Origin: Emergomyces orientalis
Taxonomy: Eukaryota; Ascomycota; Eurotiomycetes; Onygenales; Ajellomycetaceae
Direction of reading: 5' to 3'
DNA length: 64,000 nucleotides
NCBI GenBank assembly: GCA_002110485.1
Contig: MOWL01000024.1
Location: 124,001-188,000 of the forward strand
Each line of letters begins with the position of its first letter. Position 1 is the stretch's first letter. Below are positions 32,248 through 44,660 of this stretch, in pieces. The position numbers were made by a program, and so were the translations under genes. The notes beneath the pieces are model-generated. The model was given only the letters and a program-made list of their open reading frames with translations, ran no database searches and was not told the origin of the DNA.

Positions 32248-34795
32248 ATGGTAGAGCCTGCCGCCACTGGTCTGCTGATGGTACCCAAGCGCCGCCGCAT
32301 CGCTGTGCTCACAAGCGGCGGTGATGCCCCCGGTATGAACGGCGTGGTCCGCGCCGTCATCCGCATGTCTATCCACTGTGGTTGTGAGGCCTATGCCATC
32401 CACGAAGGTTATGAAGGCCTAGTACAAGGCGGGGATCTTATCAAGCGAATGCATTGGGAAGATGTGCGTGGCTGGTTATCTCGCGGGGGTACCCTGATTG
32501 GTTCTGCCCGTAGCATGAGCTTCCTGACGCGAGAGGGACGTTTGCAGGCGGCGAAGAATTTGGTTGTGCGCGGGATTGATGCATTGGTTGTATGCGGTGG
32601 TGATGGCAGTTTGACTGGCGCAGATATCTTCCGCGGGGAATGGCCTAGTTTACTGGGCGACTTGGTGCAGAAGGGGGATTTAACGCTTGAGCAAGTGAAG
32701 CCGTATGATTGTCTGAATATTGTTGGCATTGTGGGCTCCATTGACAATGATATGTCGACGACTGATGCTACGGTTGGTTGCTACTCGTCGCTCCACCGTA
32801 TATGCGAGGCGGTTGATGAGGTGTTTGATACGGCAGCTTCCCATCAGCGCGGTTTCGTGATTGAAGTGATGGGACGGCATTGTGGATGGCTGGCTCTGAT
32901 GTCGGCCATCAGTACGGGAGCGGACTGGCTGTTCATTCCAGAGAGGCCTCCACGAGACGGATGGGAGGAAGACATGTGTGAGATGATCACTCAGGTACGT
33001 GCTGCCCACATATGCACCATATATGAAAATCATACCTAACCAATTTTCTCATTTGAGAGTAGAATCGGAAACGAGGCAAACGCCGAACCATCGTTATCGT
33101 AGCTGAGGGTGCGCAGGACGGAAACCTGAAAAAGATAACCTCCGAATCAGTCAAGGAGCTACTGAGCAACAGGCTTAAACTTGATACGCGAGTCACCGTT
33201 CTCGGTCACACACAGCGAGGAGGTGCTGCCTGTGCTTACGATCGGTGGCTGGGCACGCTTCAGGGAATAGAAGCTGTCAAAGCCGTCTTGGAAGCCAAGC
33301 CCGGCTCACCATCCCCCGTCATAACCATCAGAGAGAACAAAATCGAGCGGTCGTCCCTCGTCGAAGCTGTTCGAGTCACGAAATCTGTCACGCAGGCCAT
33401 AAAGGATAAGGACTTTGCGACAGCCTTGGATATGCGAGATGCGGAATTCAAAGCCTATCACAGAGCGTATATCAACACAACAACTCCCCACCATCCAAAA
33501 TTGCAGCTACCAGAAAATAAAGTATGTTTAAATGTCTAGCTTAGCAGTCCTGTACTTCAGTTTTACTAACCGGTTCACCGCTTTAGCGCATGCGAATCGC
33601 AATTATCCACGTCGGTGCTCCAGCTGGTGGGATGAATCCTGCAACACGCGCAGCTGTAGCCTACTGTCTCGCCCGAGGCCACACGCCCATTGCGATATAC
33701 AACGGTTTCCCAGGCCTATGCCGACACCACGCTGACAAACCCCTAGGTTCTGTACGGGTGGTTAAATGGCTCGAATCGGACTCGTGGGTGAACGAAGGTG
33801 GCTCCGAAATTGGCACAAATCGCGGTCTTCCCTCCGAAGACATGCCCAAGACCGCTGAATGCTTCGAACTGTACAAATTCGACGCCCTCTTTGTCATTGG
33901 CGGCTTTGAAGCGTTCACTGCTGTAAGCCAGCTCCGCAAAGCTCGAGAGCAATACCCAGTCTTTCGAATCCCCCTTGTCATCCTCCCTGCTACCATCTCC
34001 AACAACGTCCCCGGCACAGAATACTCCCTTGGCAGCGACACTTGCCTCAACACCCTTGTCACCTTCTGCGACGTAATCCGACAGTCCGCCTCCTCATCCC
34101 GGCGGCGCGTCTTCGTCATAGAAACCCAAGGCGGCCGCTCAGGATACATAGCCACCATGGCCGGACTCGCTGTCGGCGCCTACGCTGTCTACATCCCCGA
34201 AGAAGGCATTGACATAAAAATGCTCGCGCGGGACATCGAATACCTCCGCCACAACTTCGCCACAGACCGCGGCGCTAGCCACGCGGGGAAGATAATCTTA
34301 CGCAACGAACGCGCCTCGGGCACATACACCACGCAAGTAATCGCGGACATGATCAAAGAGGAAGCTCGCGGGCGCTTCGAGTCCCGCGCCGCGGTACCCG
34401 GCCATTTCCAACAGGGCGGGAAACCGTCACCGATGGACCGCGTGCGGGCGCTGCGCATGGCTATAAAATGCATACAACACATGGAGACCTTCTTCGGGCG
34501 GAGCGGGGAGTCTATCGCAGCGGATCCTATGTCCAGCGTCGTTATTGGAATCAAGGGAAGTGAGGTTGTGTTTGGACCGATGGGTCCTGATGCTGACGGG
34601 CGGGGTGGGTTGGAGGAGACGGACACGGATTGGGTGCGTCGGAGGCCGAAGAATGATTTTTGGATGGGGTTGAAGGAGCTGGTGGATACTTTGAGTGGGA
34701 GGCCTGGGGAAGATCATGACGGGGTGCTTCGGATGGCGGAGGAGGAAGGGTGGGGCGCATATGCGCCAGTAGATCCGTGCCATTTTATGGAGTAA
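32248..34795 (+). CDS. pfkA: ATP-dependent 6-phosphofructokinase
   Basis: This enzyme phosphorylates fructose 6-phosphate to fructose 1,6-bisphosphate, the committed step of glycolysis, in the cytosol. Exons 32248-32994, 33063-33521 and 33587-34795 give 804 residues, as expected for the eukaryotic tandem-fused enzyme. The N-terminal catalytic half has the ATP site SGGDAPGMNG, CGGDGSLTGA, the catalytic GSIDNDM, and the substrate-binding MGRHCGW. The C-terminal allosteric half restarts at RIAIIHVGAPAGGMNPATRAA and carries METQGG-like VIETQGGRSGY, NNVPGTEYSLG, and a late QGGKPSPMDR. An in-frame ATG seven codons upstream (32227) exists, but homologues begin close to the PKRRRIAVLTSGG stretch, so 32248 is preferred. 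The third exon opens exactly at the fusion boundary of the two halves. Confidence 0.97.
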
Positions 34796-37185
34796 GTTTC
34801 TTTCTGTTTTTTTTCTAGGGGAGGGGATGGTTGAAGGTGGTGGTGGTTGGTATTTTTCCTAGTATCTTTTCTACCTTTCGACTGGATCTTTTGTTATTAT
34901 TTATTTACATCTTTTTTTCCAATTTCGGGTGGATGCATTGGTTGCATTCATATTGTAACCTTTAACTAGAGAGTTTAAAAGCGTGAAATGATTATTTAAA
35001 AAATGTATTAAAAAAGTAAAGAGGAAAAGGAATAAAAAAAATGAATAATGGAATGCAGAGTATCCTCCTCTCTGCTCATGCAATGCTAGATAGAATAGAG
35101 GCCCGCCGTACACAGCTACTACTAAGCTCTAAATTGGGAATGATGCACATGCATATAACTACTATCTGACAGATTAAAAATCCTTGCAGCACCTTCGCTT
35201 TTGCTTTATCTCTAGAAAAACAGCTTGGGGTATTTGAGGCTCCGCTCAACTTACCCTTTGCCCAAGTGGCTTGCAGAGTAAAACGTCCCTCAAAAACTGC
35301 GTTTTGTCGAAAAGGGAATGAAAATTTTATGTAGGATCCAATTCTGATCTAGTTGTCTGCTTCGAAAAAGAGAGAGGGGGTTTCAGAACCATAGAAACTA
35401 ACTTCCCTTGTCCTTTGGTACGGTATAAATATATCTATCTGTAAGACTGGAACAGAGAACAATAAACCAATTATAACTATCTGGGTAGTTATTCAGAGGG
35501 AAGATATAAAATAAACACAAAAACCTACCATATATATATATATAATAAATATATCTTACATGATCTGTTCCTCTAGTGATAAGAATATGTCTCTACCCCA
35601 GGTAAAATGTAAATAACTTTCAAGTAAACAGTAAACAATCCTCTCAGCCTCGGGAATACAACCTTCTGGCGGCAAAATCCATCCCATAACCCATTACCCC
35701 ATAACATACATAATCCAGACTCAGGTCAAATGCCTTAGAAGGGTAGAGGATGGCACCCTCAGCCCCCAGTTGGGAGTCGCATGCAGGAGGACACTGCAAT
35801 TGCGGGGGGGTTTAGGTAGGCCAGTAAGTTAGTAGTAAACACGCCCTCATCCATGAATCCATGAGTCCATCACCCCCCCCCCCGGTTTAGTTTAGCGAGT
35901 CTCAGCTCGTCTCTGGAAGTTTTGCGAAGGCCCCATTTTCATTTTTTAACAAAGATCCGCAAAGTGGCGCAAGTGAGTGCGGTCTCCACCAAAACTAATT
36001 GGGCCCACTAAACTTGGGCCCCCCCAGATGATTTGTAAGCTGCTTGCCCATCTTAACAATTAATTCATCTTGGGGCCCTTCGGGACTTGGGTTAAAGGCA
36101 AAGGCAAACAAACTCCTTAAGGGCTTATAGCGGGTGGGCCAAGTGGGGTTGCATGGTGAGGCTTGGAAATGCTTGTTTTGTCGGGTTGAGGAATTGTGGA
36201 CTATTACATAGTAGTATTTACTGCTACTAAGTATGTACTGTACTAGTATGGACTGAACATACTACATATATATATAGTAATGTTCATATCTGCGGGGGAT
36301 AACAGCGAAAAATAAGGGTTCGCCGTGTTTATATGGGGTTTATCTCTTGTTTTACTTTTTACTTTTAACTATAATTTTATTATTCTTCTTATTCTTACAT
36401 GCATAGTACTAGTACTAGTAGTTACCACTCTCATTTCTCGCCCGGTATGGCGGACTTGATAGTGACAAATGTCTCAAAACGTTGTTTTTTTAGCCAATTT
36501 TGTACAGGGTCGTGCGCGCGTGCGAATATCTAGTTAACTATTTACACCACTTATATTGCCTCTTCATACTAAAAAAAAAAAAAAAATTATTCCAACTCAA
36601 ATTATAACTTATTAAAAGATCCCCCTGTTCTTCGGTGCAGCGACAGGTAACTAACTATCTGTCATGTCTCAGTCATTGCCTGTGTTCAGTGCCCACCTTA
36701 TTCCCGGTTTTGTCGGCCAACTTAATTCATTTGCCCTCGTGTTCCAACAAAATGTTATTTCGTTTCAGCAGTGCTTCTTTTTATTATTTTATTATTTATA
36801 TCTCTTCATCTTCATCCCTCTCTTTGAATCTATATATCTGATATCTGGCTGTCTCTGTAGCACTGAAACCGCGCCTACCTGCAAACGCTGGGTATTCTAT
36901 ATCTATCTCTTCTGCTCGTTGTTTTCTCAAACTGCGCCGCTCTCTGCCGTATATAAATAGTATATATATATACTCTCTCCCTTTAGCCCGCTCATTGCCC
37001 AGAATTTTTCTCCGCTGGTGTCCACTAGATGAGCTGGAACCCCCCCTCAGCACCAGTTCTGATATCTCGCTCACATATCGACTGCATCCCTCCTCCTCGT
37101 TTCACCTGCCTCCCTCGTACCCTTTCGTCCCAATATATATCTCCGTGGCATATATGATCCCGGGGTCCGTTCGCAAAACTGGAGG
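34796..37185. other. Long intergenic region upstream of DFG5-type gene
   Basis: About 2.4 kb holds no gene I can support. It holds several TA microsatellites (around 35531, 36264 and 36961), a run of about 13 C at 35872, and an A15 run at 36570. The last several hundred bases are strongly pyrimidine-rich on the plus strand, as expected for a promoter and long leader of the GH76 gene. Confidence 0.6.
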
Positions 37186-38870
37186 ATGCAATTAGGAGCG
37201 TCCTCATCTCCGCCCCCGTCTCCAGTTCGGTCATGGCTCTCAATGTTCTCGGCTCTCCTCCTACTACTTGCCCTCCCGATACATGCCATTGAATTGGACA
37301 TTACCAGTGATGGTACGTTAACAGCCCCCTCCCTACTCACTTTCTATGGTGTGCCATAGATCTATATTATATATATATATACCTGGAGCAACTACTAACA
37401 CCCCACACCAACCACCAAAATAGCCTCCATAAAAACAGCCGCCAAATCCCTCGCAAAGGTTGTAACGAGCTACTATACTGGCTATCGCGATGGGGATATC
37501 CCCGGAAACCTTCCCCCACCTTACTACTGGTGGGAAGCCGGCGCCATGTTTGGCGCCCTGGTCGACTACTGGTTCTACACCGGTGACACCTCGTACAACG
37601 CCATAACCATCCAAGCGCTCCTGCACCAAGCCAGCCCAGACCGCAATTTCATGCCAATCAACCAGACGAGAAATGAGGGCAACGACGACCAGTGTTTCTG
37701 GGCCATGACCGCCATGGCTGCGGCGGAGCGGAACTTCACCAACCCGCCACCTGACCAGCCACAGTGGCTCACCCTAGTGCAGGGCACGTTCAATTCCCAG
37801 GCGGAGCGCTGGGATACGGAAACGTGCGGCGGGGGCCTCAGATGGCAGATCTTCCGGTTCAACGACGGGTTCAATTATAAGAATACCATCTCGAACGGGT
37901 GTTTTTTTAACATTGCGGCGCGGCTGGCGACTTATACGCACAACCAGACGTATGCGGATTGGGCGGAGAAGACGTGGGATTGGATGGAACGTATTGGCCT
38001 GATAACGGAGAATTACCATTTCCTCGACGGCAGCGATGTTTTGAAAAATTGCTCGAAAGTCGACGATCCAACTCAGTGGACCTATAACGCGGGTATAAAC
38101 CTGTTGGGCGCAGCGTATATGTTTCATTACGTATTTCCCCCTCCCCCTCCCCCTCCCCCCTCTTTCCTTCAACTTAATTCTCGATTATCACTTACCCACT
38201 AAAACCCCCCTTAATAAACGCATACAATGAAGGGAAAAAAAAAAAACAAAAAAAACAAAAAATTGCTAACTACAACACTCACCCATTTACAAAACAGACC
38301 AATGGCAGCGAAAAATGGAAAAAGCGCGTTCAAGGCATTGTCGACGGCCTCAATGTCTTCTTCTACGAAAACACAAATATTATGTTCGAACCCGTCTGCG
38401 AACGCCGCGGCACATGCAACAAAGTAGATCAATTCTCCTTCAAATCCTACCTATCCCGCTGGATGGCCGCCACAACCCAAGTAGCCCCCTTCACCGCCAA
38501 CCAGATAATGCCCAAATTGCAAGCCTCCGCCATGGGCGCCGCGAAGGCCTGCACAGGCGGACAGGACGGGCATCAGTGCTCCCGAAGATGGACCACGGGC
38601 CGCTTCGAGGGAGAGACGGGCCTCGGGCAGCAGATGGCGGCACTGGAAGTGATCCAGTCGAACCTGATCGGGAAAGTGGGCCCGCCCTTGTCGAATTCGA
38701 CGGGCGGGACGAGCAGAGGGGATCCGGGCGCTGGGTATCGGAAGGGAGATATTATACCGGATATTGTGACGAGGGAGATCACCGTGGGGGATAAAGCGGG
38801 GGCGGGGATCTTGACTGTTGTTTTGGTGGTGGCTATTGCTGCGGTACCTTATATGTTGCTTTTTTCGTAG
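37186..38870 (+). CDS. DFG5: GH76 mannan endo-1,6-alpha-mannosidase, GPI-anchored
   Basis: This is a Dfg5/Dcw1-type cell-wall protein, thought to transfer GPI-anchored proteins onto wall glucan. Exons 37186-37312, 37424-38130 and 38298-38870 give 468 residues. The start at 37186 leads into a hydrophobic signal (MFSALLLLLALPIHA, ending before IELDITS); an internal ATG at 37243 would give a more usual short signal peptide. The mature part has the family motifs PPPYYWWEAGAMFG, the paired catalytic aspartates NEGNDDQ (Asp130-Asp131), and WNAG-type YNAGINLLGAAY. Several NxT/S sites and conserved cysteines are present. The C end has a small-residue site (GDKAGAG) followed by a hydrophobic tail, consistent with a GPI anchor. 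Intron 2 has an extreme C-rich then A-rich composition. Confidence 0.95.
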
Positions 38871-40927
38871 GAGTGCCCCCTCTTCCAAGGTGAAACATGG
38901 GGGGGAGGAAAGAGAAAAAAGGAAATAATGCGAAGGACGGCGCGGTTTATAGCTTCGACCTGCATGATTTGCATGGGATAGATGTATTTTCGAGGGAAAG
39001 GGCGCGGTGGGAGCAGGAAACGGGGGTTTGATTTTTTATTTATTTATTTTTTCCTCTTTTTTTTCTTCCACAGCACATTGCGCATGGGCCGAGCACGGGA
39101 GATTTTGTATCATTGACCGGGTCGATTTGATTGCTTGTCGTTTGTTTATGGCGTTATTTATGTTATGTCCCCCTGTTGTTTTATTATTTTTTTAATTATT
39201 ATTTTGACTATTGTTATTGATATGCACATCTTTTGTATCTGGTTCCTCTGTTATATCGTACGTGTATAACTACTAGTAATATACTAGTATTTATATCTCT
39301 AATTTACTAAATTGAAAAAAACCGGGCTCTCGGGAATTTTTTGGCGGTAGCGTAGCGTAGCGTGCTAGTCTGCTAGAACTCTTTAGTTTCAGGCACCAGA
39401 TTATTGTTATTCCATTTTCATTCTCTGCCTTTTTTCTGTGATCATCACTCACACGTCCTGCTGACAGATCTGAGAGAATTGAATATACAGTATACAGATT
39501 GGATGGCCACTGCTGGAAAGGGAGGGGGGAAGCTGCTGGGCAGGCTTTATGCAGTGATATAAGTGGATAGTACTATACTTGGCCCCTGGTGAGCGAAGCA
39601 TGCTTGTTTAATTAAGAAAATAGAATCTTTCTCCATGGGTGTATGTACAGTACAGTACATTCTAGGCTACATTATTTTCGTATTTTCTCTAATACCGTTG
39701 GACTACGGGGTGTACATCCACATTTTTTGCATTTTATTTTCCTCTACTCCGTATTTTATATGCTATTTTCCCCTTTCAAGTGAGCATTTTTGCAAGCATT
39801 TTACGCAGTATTACCAGCAATTAACAGTGATCAACGAAGAAAAGGAGCAGAAGATGGGATGGGGAGGAATTGAGAAAATTTAAGTATTTGGAATCAGTGG
39901 TGGGGCGCCCTGTCTGCGTGTTTGGTTGAACGTACTGCAAACATCATTGAGACAAAAAAAAAAAAGGCATCTCTGTGCGTATAACAACTATACGAAATGG
40001 ACAGCCAGCTCAGCCCATCGATGAGGGCGCCCAAGATGAAAATTTCGGCAGGAAGGTTATCCATGATCATGTATATATCCTATACCGAAATTTAAGAGGC
40101 AGGAAATGGGGTGGGGATGGTGAGCAGGCGAACAGTGCTCCGGATAAAAAAAAGAGAAGAGAAGAAGCTCTTTTCAGGAGCAAACAGTTAGAATCAGCAA
40201 ACTAAGGAGAATAGAATAAACATTCACCTCAAAGGGCTTCGAGGCCTGGACTGAGATCTGGACCTTAGCGGGGGGTTTCACATAGCTCGGTTCTGGATGT
40301 TTCACTATATATCCATTTGGCGTTTATTTTACTCTGCTGATTTCAACTTTTAATCATTTACGCTCCGGGTACACTGAATCTACCATACACGTAGTATTCA
40401 ATACAAAGCTCGATTTTGCTCTGGTACTAGATACATTACGTCATAGATGTAGCCGACAAACCATACACACCAGGGGTAAAAGGGGGGCAAAAAGCGGGCA
40501 AAAGCGGGAACAGGGCGCGGCAAGGGGTATGTGCAATTTGAAGAAGAGATTAGATATTACTATGAAGAGGAGGGAAGAGGGGGGAAGCAAATAAAATCAT
40601 CAAATGGGTAAAAACAACAGACACAACTTTTTCGCCTGATATCTGCTTGTTTGTTTGCTTCTCATAGTGACAAAAGTGATTGGAGAGTTTGGCAACAGCA
40701 GTGAACTTGGGAAGAACGAATTAAGTATATTCTTTCTTCTCTGCCTCCCATAATCACTTGGAGAAACAAAAATTGAAAAAAAGAAAAAGAAAAAATTTGA
40801 CTGAGCCCTGCCACATTTGCATCTGATAAAAGTTCATATGGAAACCAATTCAAGAAGAAAAGAAAAATTACCACTTCATATACCACCTCCCCTTCGCTCA
40901 GCGCTTCATCACGCGTTTCAAATCAAC
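38871..40927. other. Convergent 3' intergenic region
   Basis: This lies between the GH76 gene and the MARVEL-like gene, which are convergent. Short open frames lack support. The region is rich in T and A homopolymers. Confidence 0.55.
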
Positions 40928-41832
40928 TCACACTGTCCCTGCAGTGGCCCCAGTCTCAGCCGACTGCCTCGGGACCTCTTTGGTATGGGTCGTGGTCGTG
41001 GACCGAGTTTTATGATATGACCAGAGGTTGTAGATTTCGAGCATGGCGGCGGCAAGGCAACCGAAGCTGGAAAATGTGTTAGCTTGTGAGGTTCTTTCTT
41101 TTGCCCACTGTCTATGATGTTTTGCGCGCCCCATGTGCCTTCAGTGAAAGGGGATAAATGGTTTGAATAGCGGATTGAGATTCATTACAAAACAATACAA
41201 GGGGATCCAGAGCTAGCTTACAAAGCTAGGAACGTAAAGGCTTCGAGAGCGTATTTCAGCGAACACCTGCCGCCAGGGGGAGCATTGAACTCGCAGACAC
41301 CCAAGTTGTAGTCTTGGGCGGTGAAAATGAACGACGTTAACCACCTGCGTGATTTTGTTAACAAGAAAAGTTCCATTTGTTGCTTCTCGATTTTTTTTTG
41401 TTTACTACTTGGGGGCGGGTGTGGGGAAGGGGTTTTCTAGGAAAAATAAAATGTATACATACAGGTAAGAGAATATGATATCAATAGGGAACGCAAATCT
41501 CCCGATTAGTGGGATGAAGGGCGATAGCAGGCCCGGTAAGAAGAAGGCGACAGATAATACGGACTATGGATGGCGTTAGTAGAAAATCCGGATGGCCGAT
41601 TATTTTAACTCTCTTTTTGAGTCTGGCCGGGGCTTCCGGGCAGAATATGAAACCCCGGAAAACAAGGGGGGAAACATTGACGTACAATAACAATCTCGTA
41701 TTTGAGATGTTGACCTCTGGGGAATTTATGGAGGAAATAGGCAACAATTCCCATGACAATAACAGCGCTGCACCATTGCAGCAACCGGGTGCCGAAGAGG
41801 AGGCCACGCAGGGCAGTGTTGACAACAGCCAT
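40928..41832 (-). CDS. Small MARVEL-like four-helix membrane protein
   Basis: The gene is hidden in four short exons: 41832-41686, 41563-41463, 41344-41222 and 41066-40928. Phases fit exactly (510 bases, 169 residues plus stop). It starts MAVVNTALRG and has four hydrophobic stretches: about 22-34 (AVIVMGIVAYFL), 50-66 (SVLSVAFFLPGLL), 76-92 (AFPIDIIFSYLWLTSF) and 118-136 (ALEAFTFLAFFGCLAAAML). A conserved-looking FTAQDYNLGVCEFN..GGRCSLKYALEAF loop and a short polar tail (YHKTRSTTTTHTKE) follow. This is the build of fungal MARVEL-domain proteins (Nce102-related), found at the plasma membrane and linked to membrane domains. The introns have good GTACGT, GTATGT and GTAAGC donors and an ACTAAC branch in intron 1. 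The exact role is unknown. Confidence 0.85.
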
Positions 41833-44660
41833 TGTTGCCGACGCAGTTGTGTATATTAACTAAATATATGGAAAAGATGTTCCAATAATGAAACCAAAGG
41901 CGCTTTTTTTTCTCTTGTCTTCGTGGTCGGACGGGTATCTTCGCTACAAAGGGGTATCTTCGAGTTTAGTTTAGATGGAAAGAGATAAAATAGAAGATGC
42001 GGCACTTTTTATGTTTCAAGGGAGGCAACTTGCTCTTTATAATCTCTGTTTGCAGAGGTAAAATCCCCCCAAGTTGCCTCCCGACCTCAGCGGGGGGACA
42101 ATAGGACCGCGAAGATAACCCGCAGGCAAGCAGTCCATAACGTCATAGAGCAAAGAGCTATTAGGAAGCAAAGTCAAAGATTGCCCGCCTCCATTGGTCG
42201 GGGCCGTGTTCACATGGCCTGAAGGTTTGATGCATAACCGGGTATGCCGGTGAGTCTAATCTATTGAATTTATCAATATAATGTAACTAGACAAGAAAAT
42301 GCAACAGAAAAAGGAACCGAGACAGCATAAAACGAAAGCAAATCGTAGGGCCAACCGGGTTCGGCTGGGAAGGCTGGTGGGATAGCCCCTCCATTGGCTG
42401 ATATGACGCTTGTTTGACGTTTTTCGACGGCATCCTCTGCAAGGCTAGAATCATGCCACAATCCATCAGACAAACTTTAGAAGCTAGAAAATGCCTCTGC
42501 CAAGTGTGTGAGTATAGTACACAATATTCTAATAAGTGACAGGAAAAAGCGGCCCGGGAGGATTCCCAAATTCAGTGCGCGTCATATGACTCGTTCTTTG
42601 CAAAGAATTCAAAACATATCCTTGAACTTTGTGCATCTGTTGGCTTGCCGTTGAAGGGACTACTTTTGAGGATTGCCACCAAGATAACATCGGGAGTTTG
42701 TCCCGTTATGCTTGAACTTGAAGGTCAGCAAGAGTGGATGATAGGTCTCTGTACGTTGATGTACGTTGAGTCCAGGCGAGGCACTTTCTGACATTGGCGG
42801 ATAATCGGCAGGACGAGGAATCATCTGCAGCCCGATCCGCCATGAAGCAAACAAGCAAATATGCAAGTAGATCATGTTGTTGGTTGTCATGAGATCAGTG
42901 GGACGACGCTGGGGGGATTGGTATAGGTGCTCCGTATTAATAATTGTTTTGTTGCCGGAAGGGCGGAGCGAGTAACAGACCAACAGTCTGACAAAACAAA
43001 GAGCCAAAGCAATCCAAAACAAGATCAAAGTTCAAGCCTTTTTCTCTGATCCTGGAGAATCGGCAAAACCGGCAGCGCATTTTGGCCATGTGTGTTTATT
43101 TATTAGAGCGGCTTGGTCGGAACCTTAAACCAACACCCGCTCATCCAGCAAATATATTCTTGGTGAATCTCAGGGGACAGGCGATTAAGATGGAAAAGGA
43201 GCTGGGAAGATTTAATATGAAAGGGCATTTATGACAAGGGAGCTCGACACTATGCTGCTCTTACACTTCGTCTTTTTTATCCCTGGTATGGAATTACCAG
43301 CAATAAGAAACCCAATCCATCCCATTTGCTTTTGAGCACAAAGAGAGAGTTGTGACAAATGATACATCATACCCTGCACCGTGAAGCTTGAAGCTCACCA
43401 GTTATGACTCGTCAGTTCATTGTGATCACATCCACTAATACCAACTACCAGCAAACCAGACGTTTTGGCGAACACCGCATGTTTCAAAGCACACAGGAGA
43501 CAGTTTTGCTTTTTGAGCAACATAACTAACTACCTGTCCACTTACTAGCCCTAAAAAAAAATTCGAAAGAAAGGTAATACCTACGCATAGAGCTATCTCC
43601 TTTTCAAACCCCGTAGCTAAGCTCCCTGCAACTATTATCAGGTGCCGCTTGCGTGTCAGCAGCGGGGAAATGCAGCTGCTCTCGATCTCAGATAGCAATC
43701 CAAGACAGCAATAATAACTGATCAGCAGATGGTGATGGCCCCGTTTTAACAAAACCGTGGATATGTCCAATCCGCTTCAGTATATTAAAATCTAGCCTTT
43801 GATCTTTCGTTTCACCCGCACACGGGCTGGTGGGAGTGCCACAGTGTGCGTTCTCCACGGCGGTCAATTTATGATTCGTAGTGTCTATATAACATGGTCA
43901 TGACCTAGTTGAATTTTGTCAGGCGTGTGTTTTGGTTGTGGAAAATGTCTAACTGTGCCGAGTTATGGGCGCCGTGATGGAAAAACAGCTGGAAAAACAA
44001 CATAAGCTGGCATTCTCGCCGAGAATAACGAATGGCGGGATTTTTCTTCGATTTCGCGTGCTGGGAATTTCTATCCCTCTTCATAGGACCGACTTCTTTT
44101 TTGTTTCACGATATATTGAGTATTGAGGTCTTGCCTAGGTGCCCAGTGCCCGGGCCGGTTGTTATGATATGGAGACAGGTACATGTGCAAGTACTGTGCA
44201 GTACATGCATGGCACTGAAGGTTGTGAACGATTGAATGATTTGGAACAACATTTACCTCCTAGCCTTCAAGCAGTACTATACGCCTAGACGGAAAACCTA
44301 AGAAATTTCAAGGCCGCGAAGTCAATATTTATCGAATAAACTTCAAAGGGAGATGGTTAACCACAGAAGCCTTTTACAGCTAAGTAGCCGAATATAAATT
44401 GAGTACCAAACAGCCTGGGATTGTCTGAACTTCTTTCCCAGGGTTCCTTTTGGTTAAACTTAAACTCTTTCCGTTTCGTTCCCATACATGCCAGTGGCCT
44501 TTCCTCACTATGGGTGAACTAAAAAAAAAAACAGACGAAAAATTTTCTCTATAGCCACGGTAGGGTATAGCACGTTAGCTAGTCTAGGGAGCAACTTGCT
44601 TGTCTATTCTTGCTCCCCTCCAAATAAACATTCATACAAGCTGGTAAAACAGCCCTATGT
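41833..44660. other. Intergenic DNA with a perfect inverted repeat
   Basis: No gene is seen in 2.8 kb. Minus frames of 111 and 122 codons at 43435-43770 and 42660-43028 have no recognisable domain. A perfect 13-base inverted repeat lies at 42020-42082. The left end should hold the promoter of the MARVEL-like gene. Confidence 0.55.
42020..42082. repeat. Perfect 13-base inverted repeat, 37-base loop
   Basis: GGGAGGCAACTTG at 42020-42032 is matched exactly by CAAGTTGCCTCCC at 42070-42082. It lies about 190-250 bases upstream of the MARVEL-like gene, so it may fall in that gene's promoter or leader. Confidence 0.9.

Noticed and set aside
43435..43770. 111-codon minus frame in intergenic DNA
   Set aside because: No motif, neighbours or splice signals support a gene.
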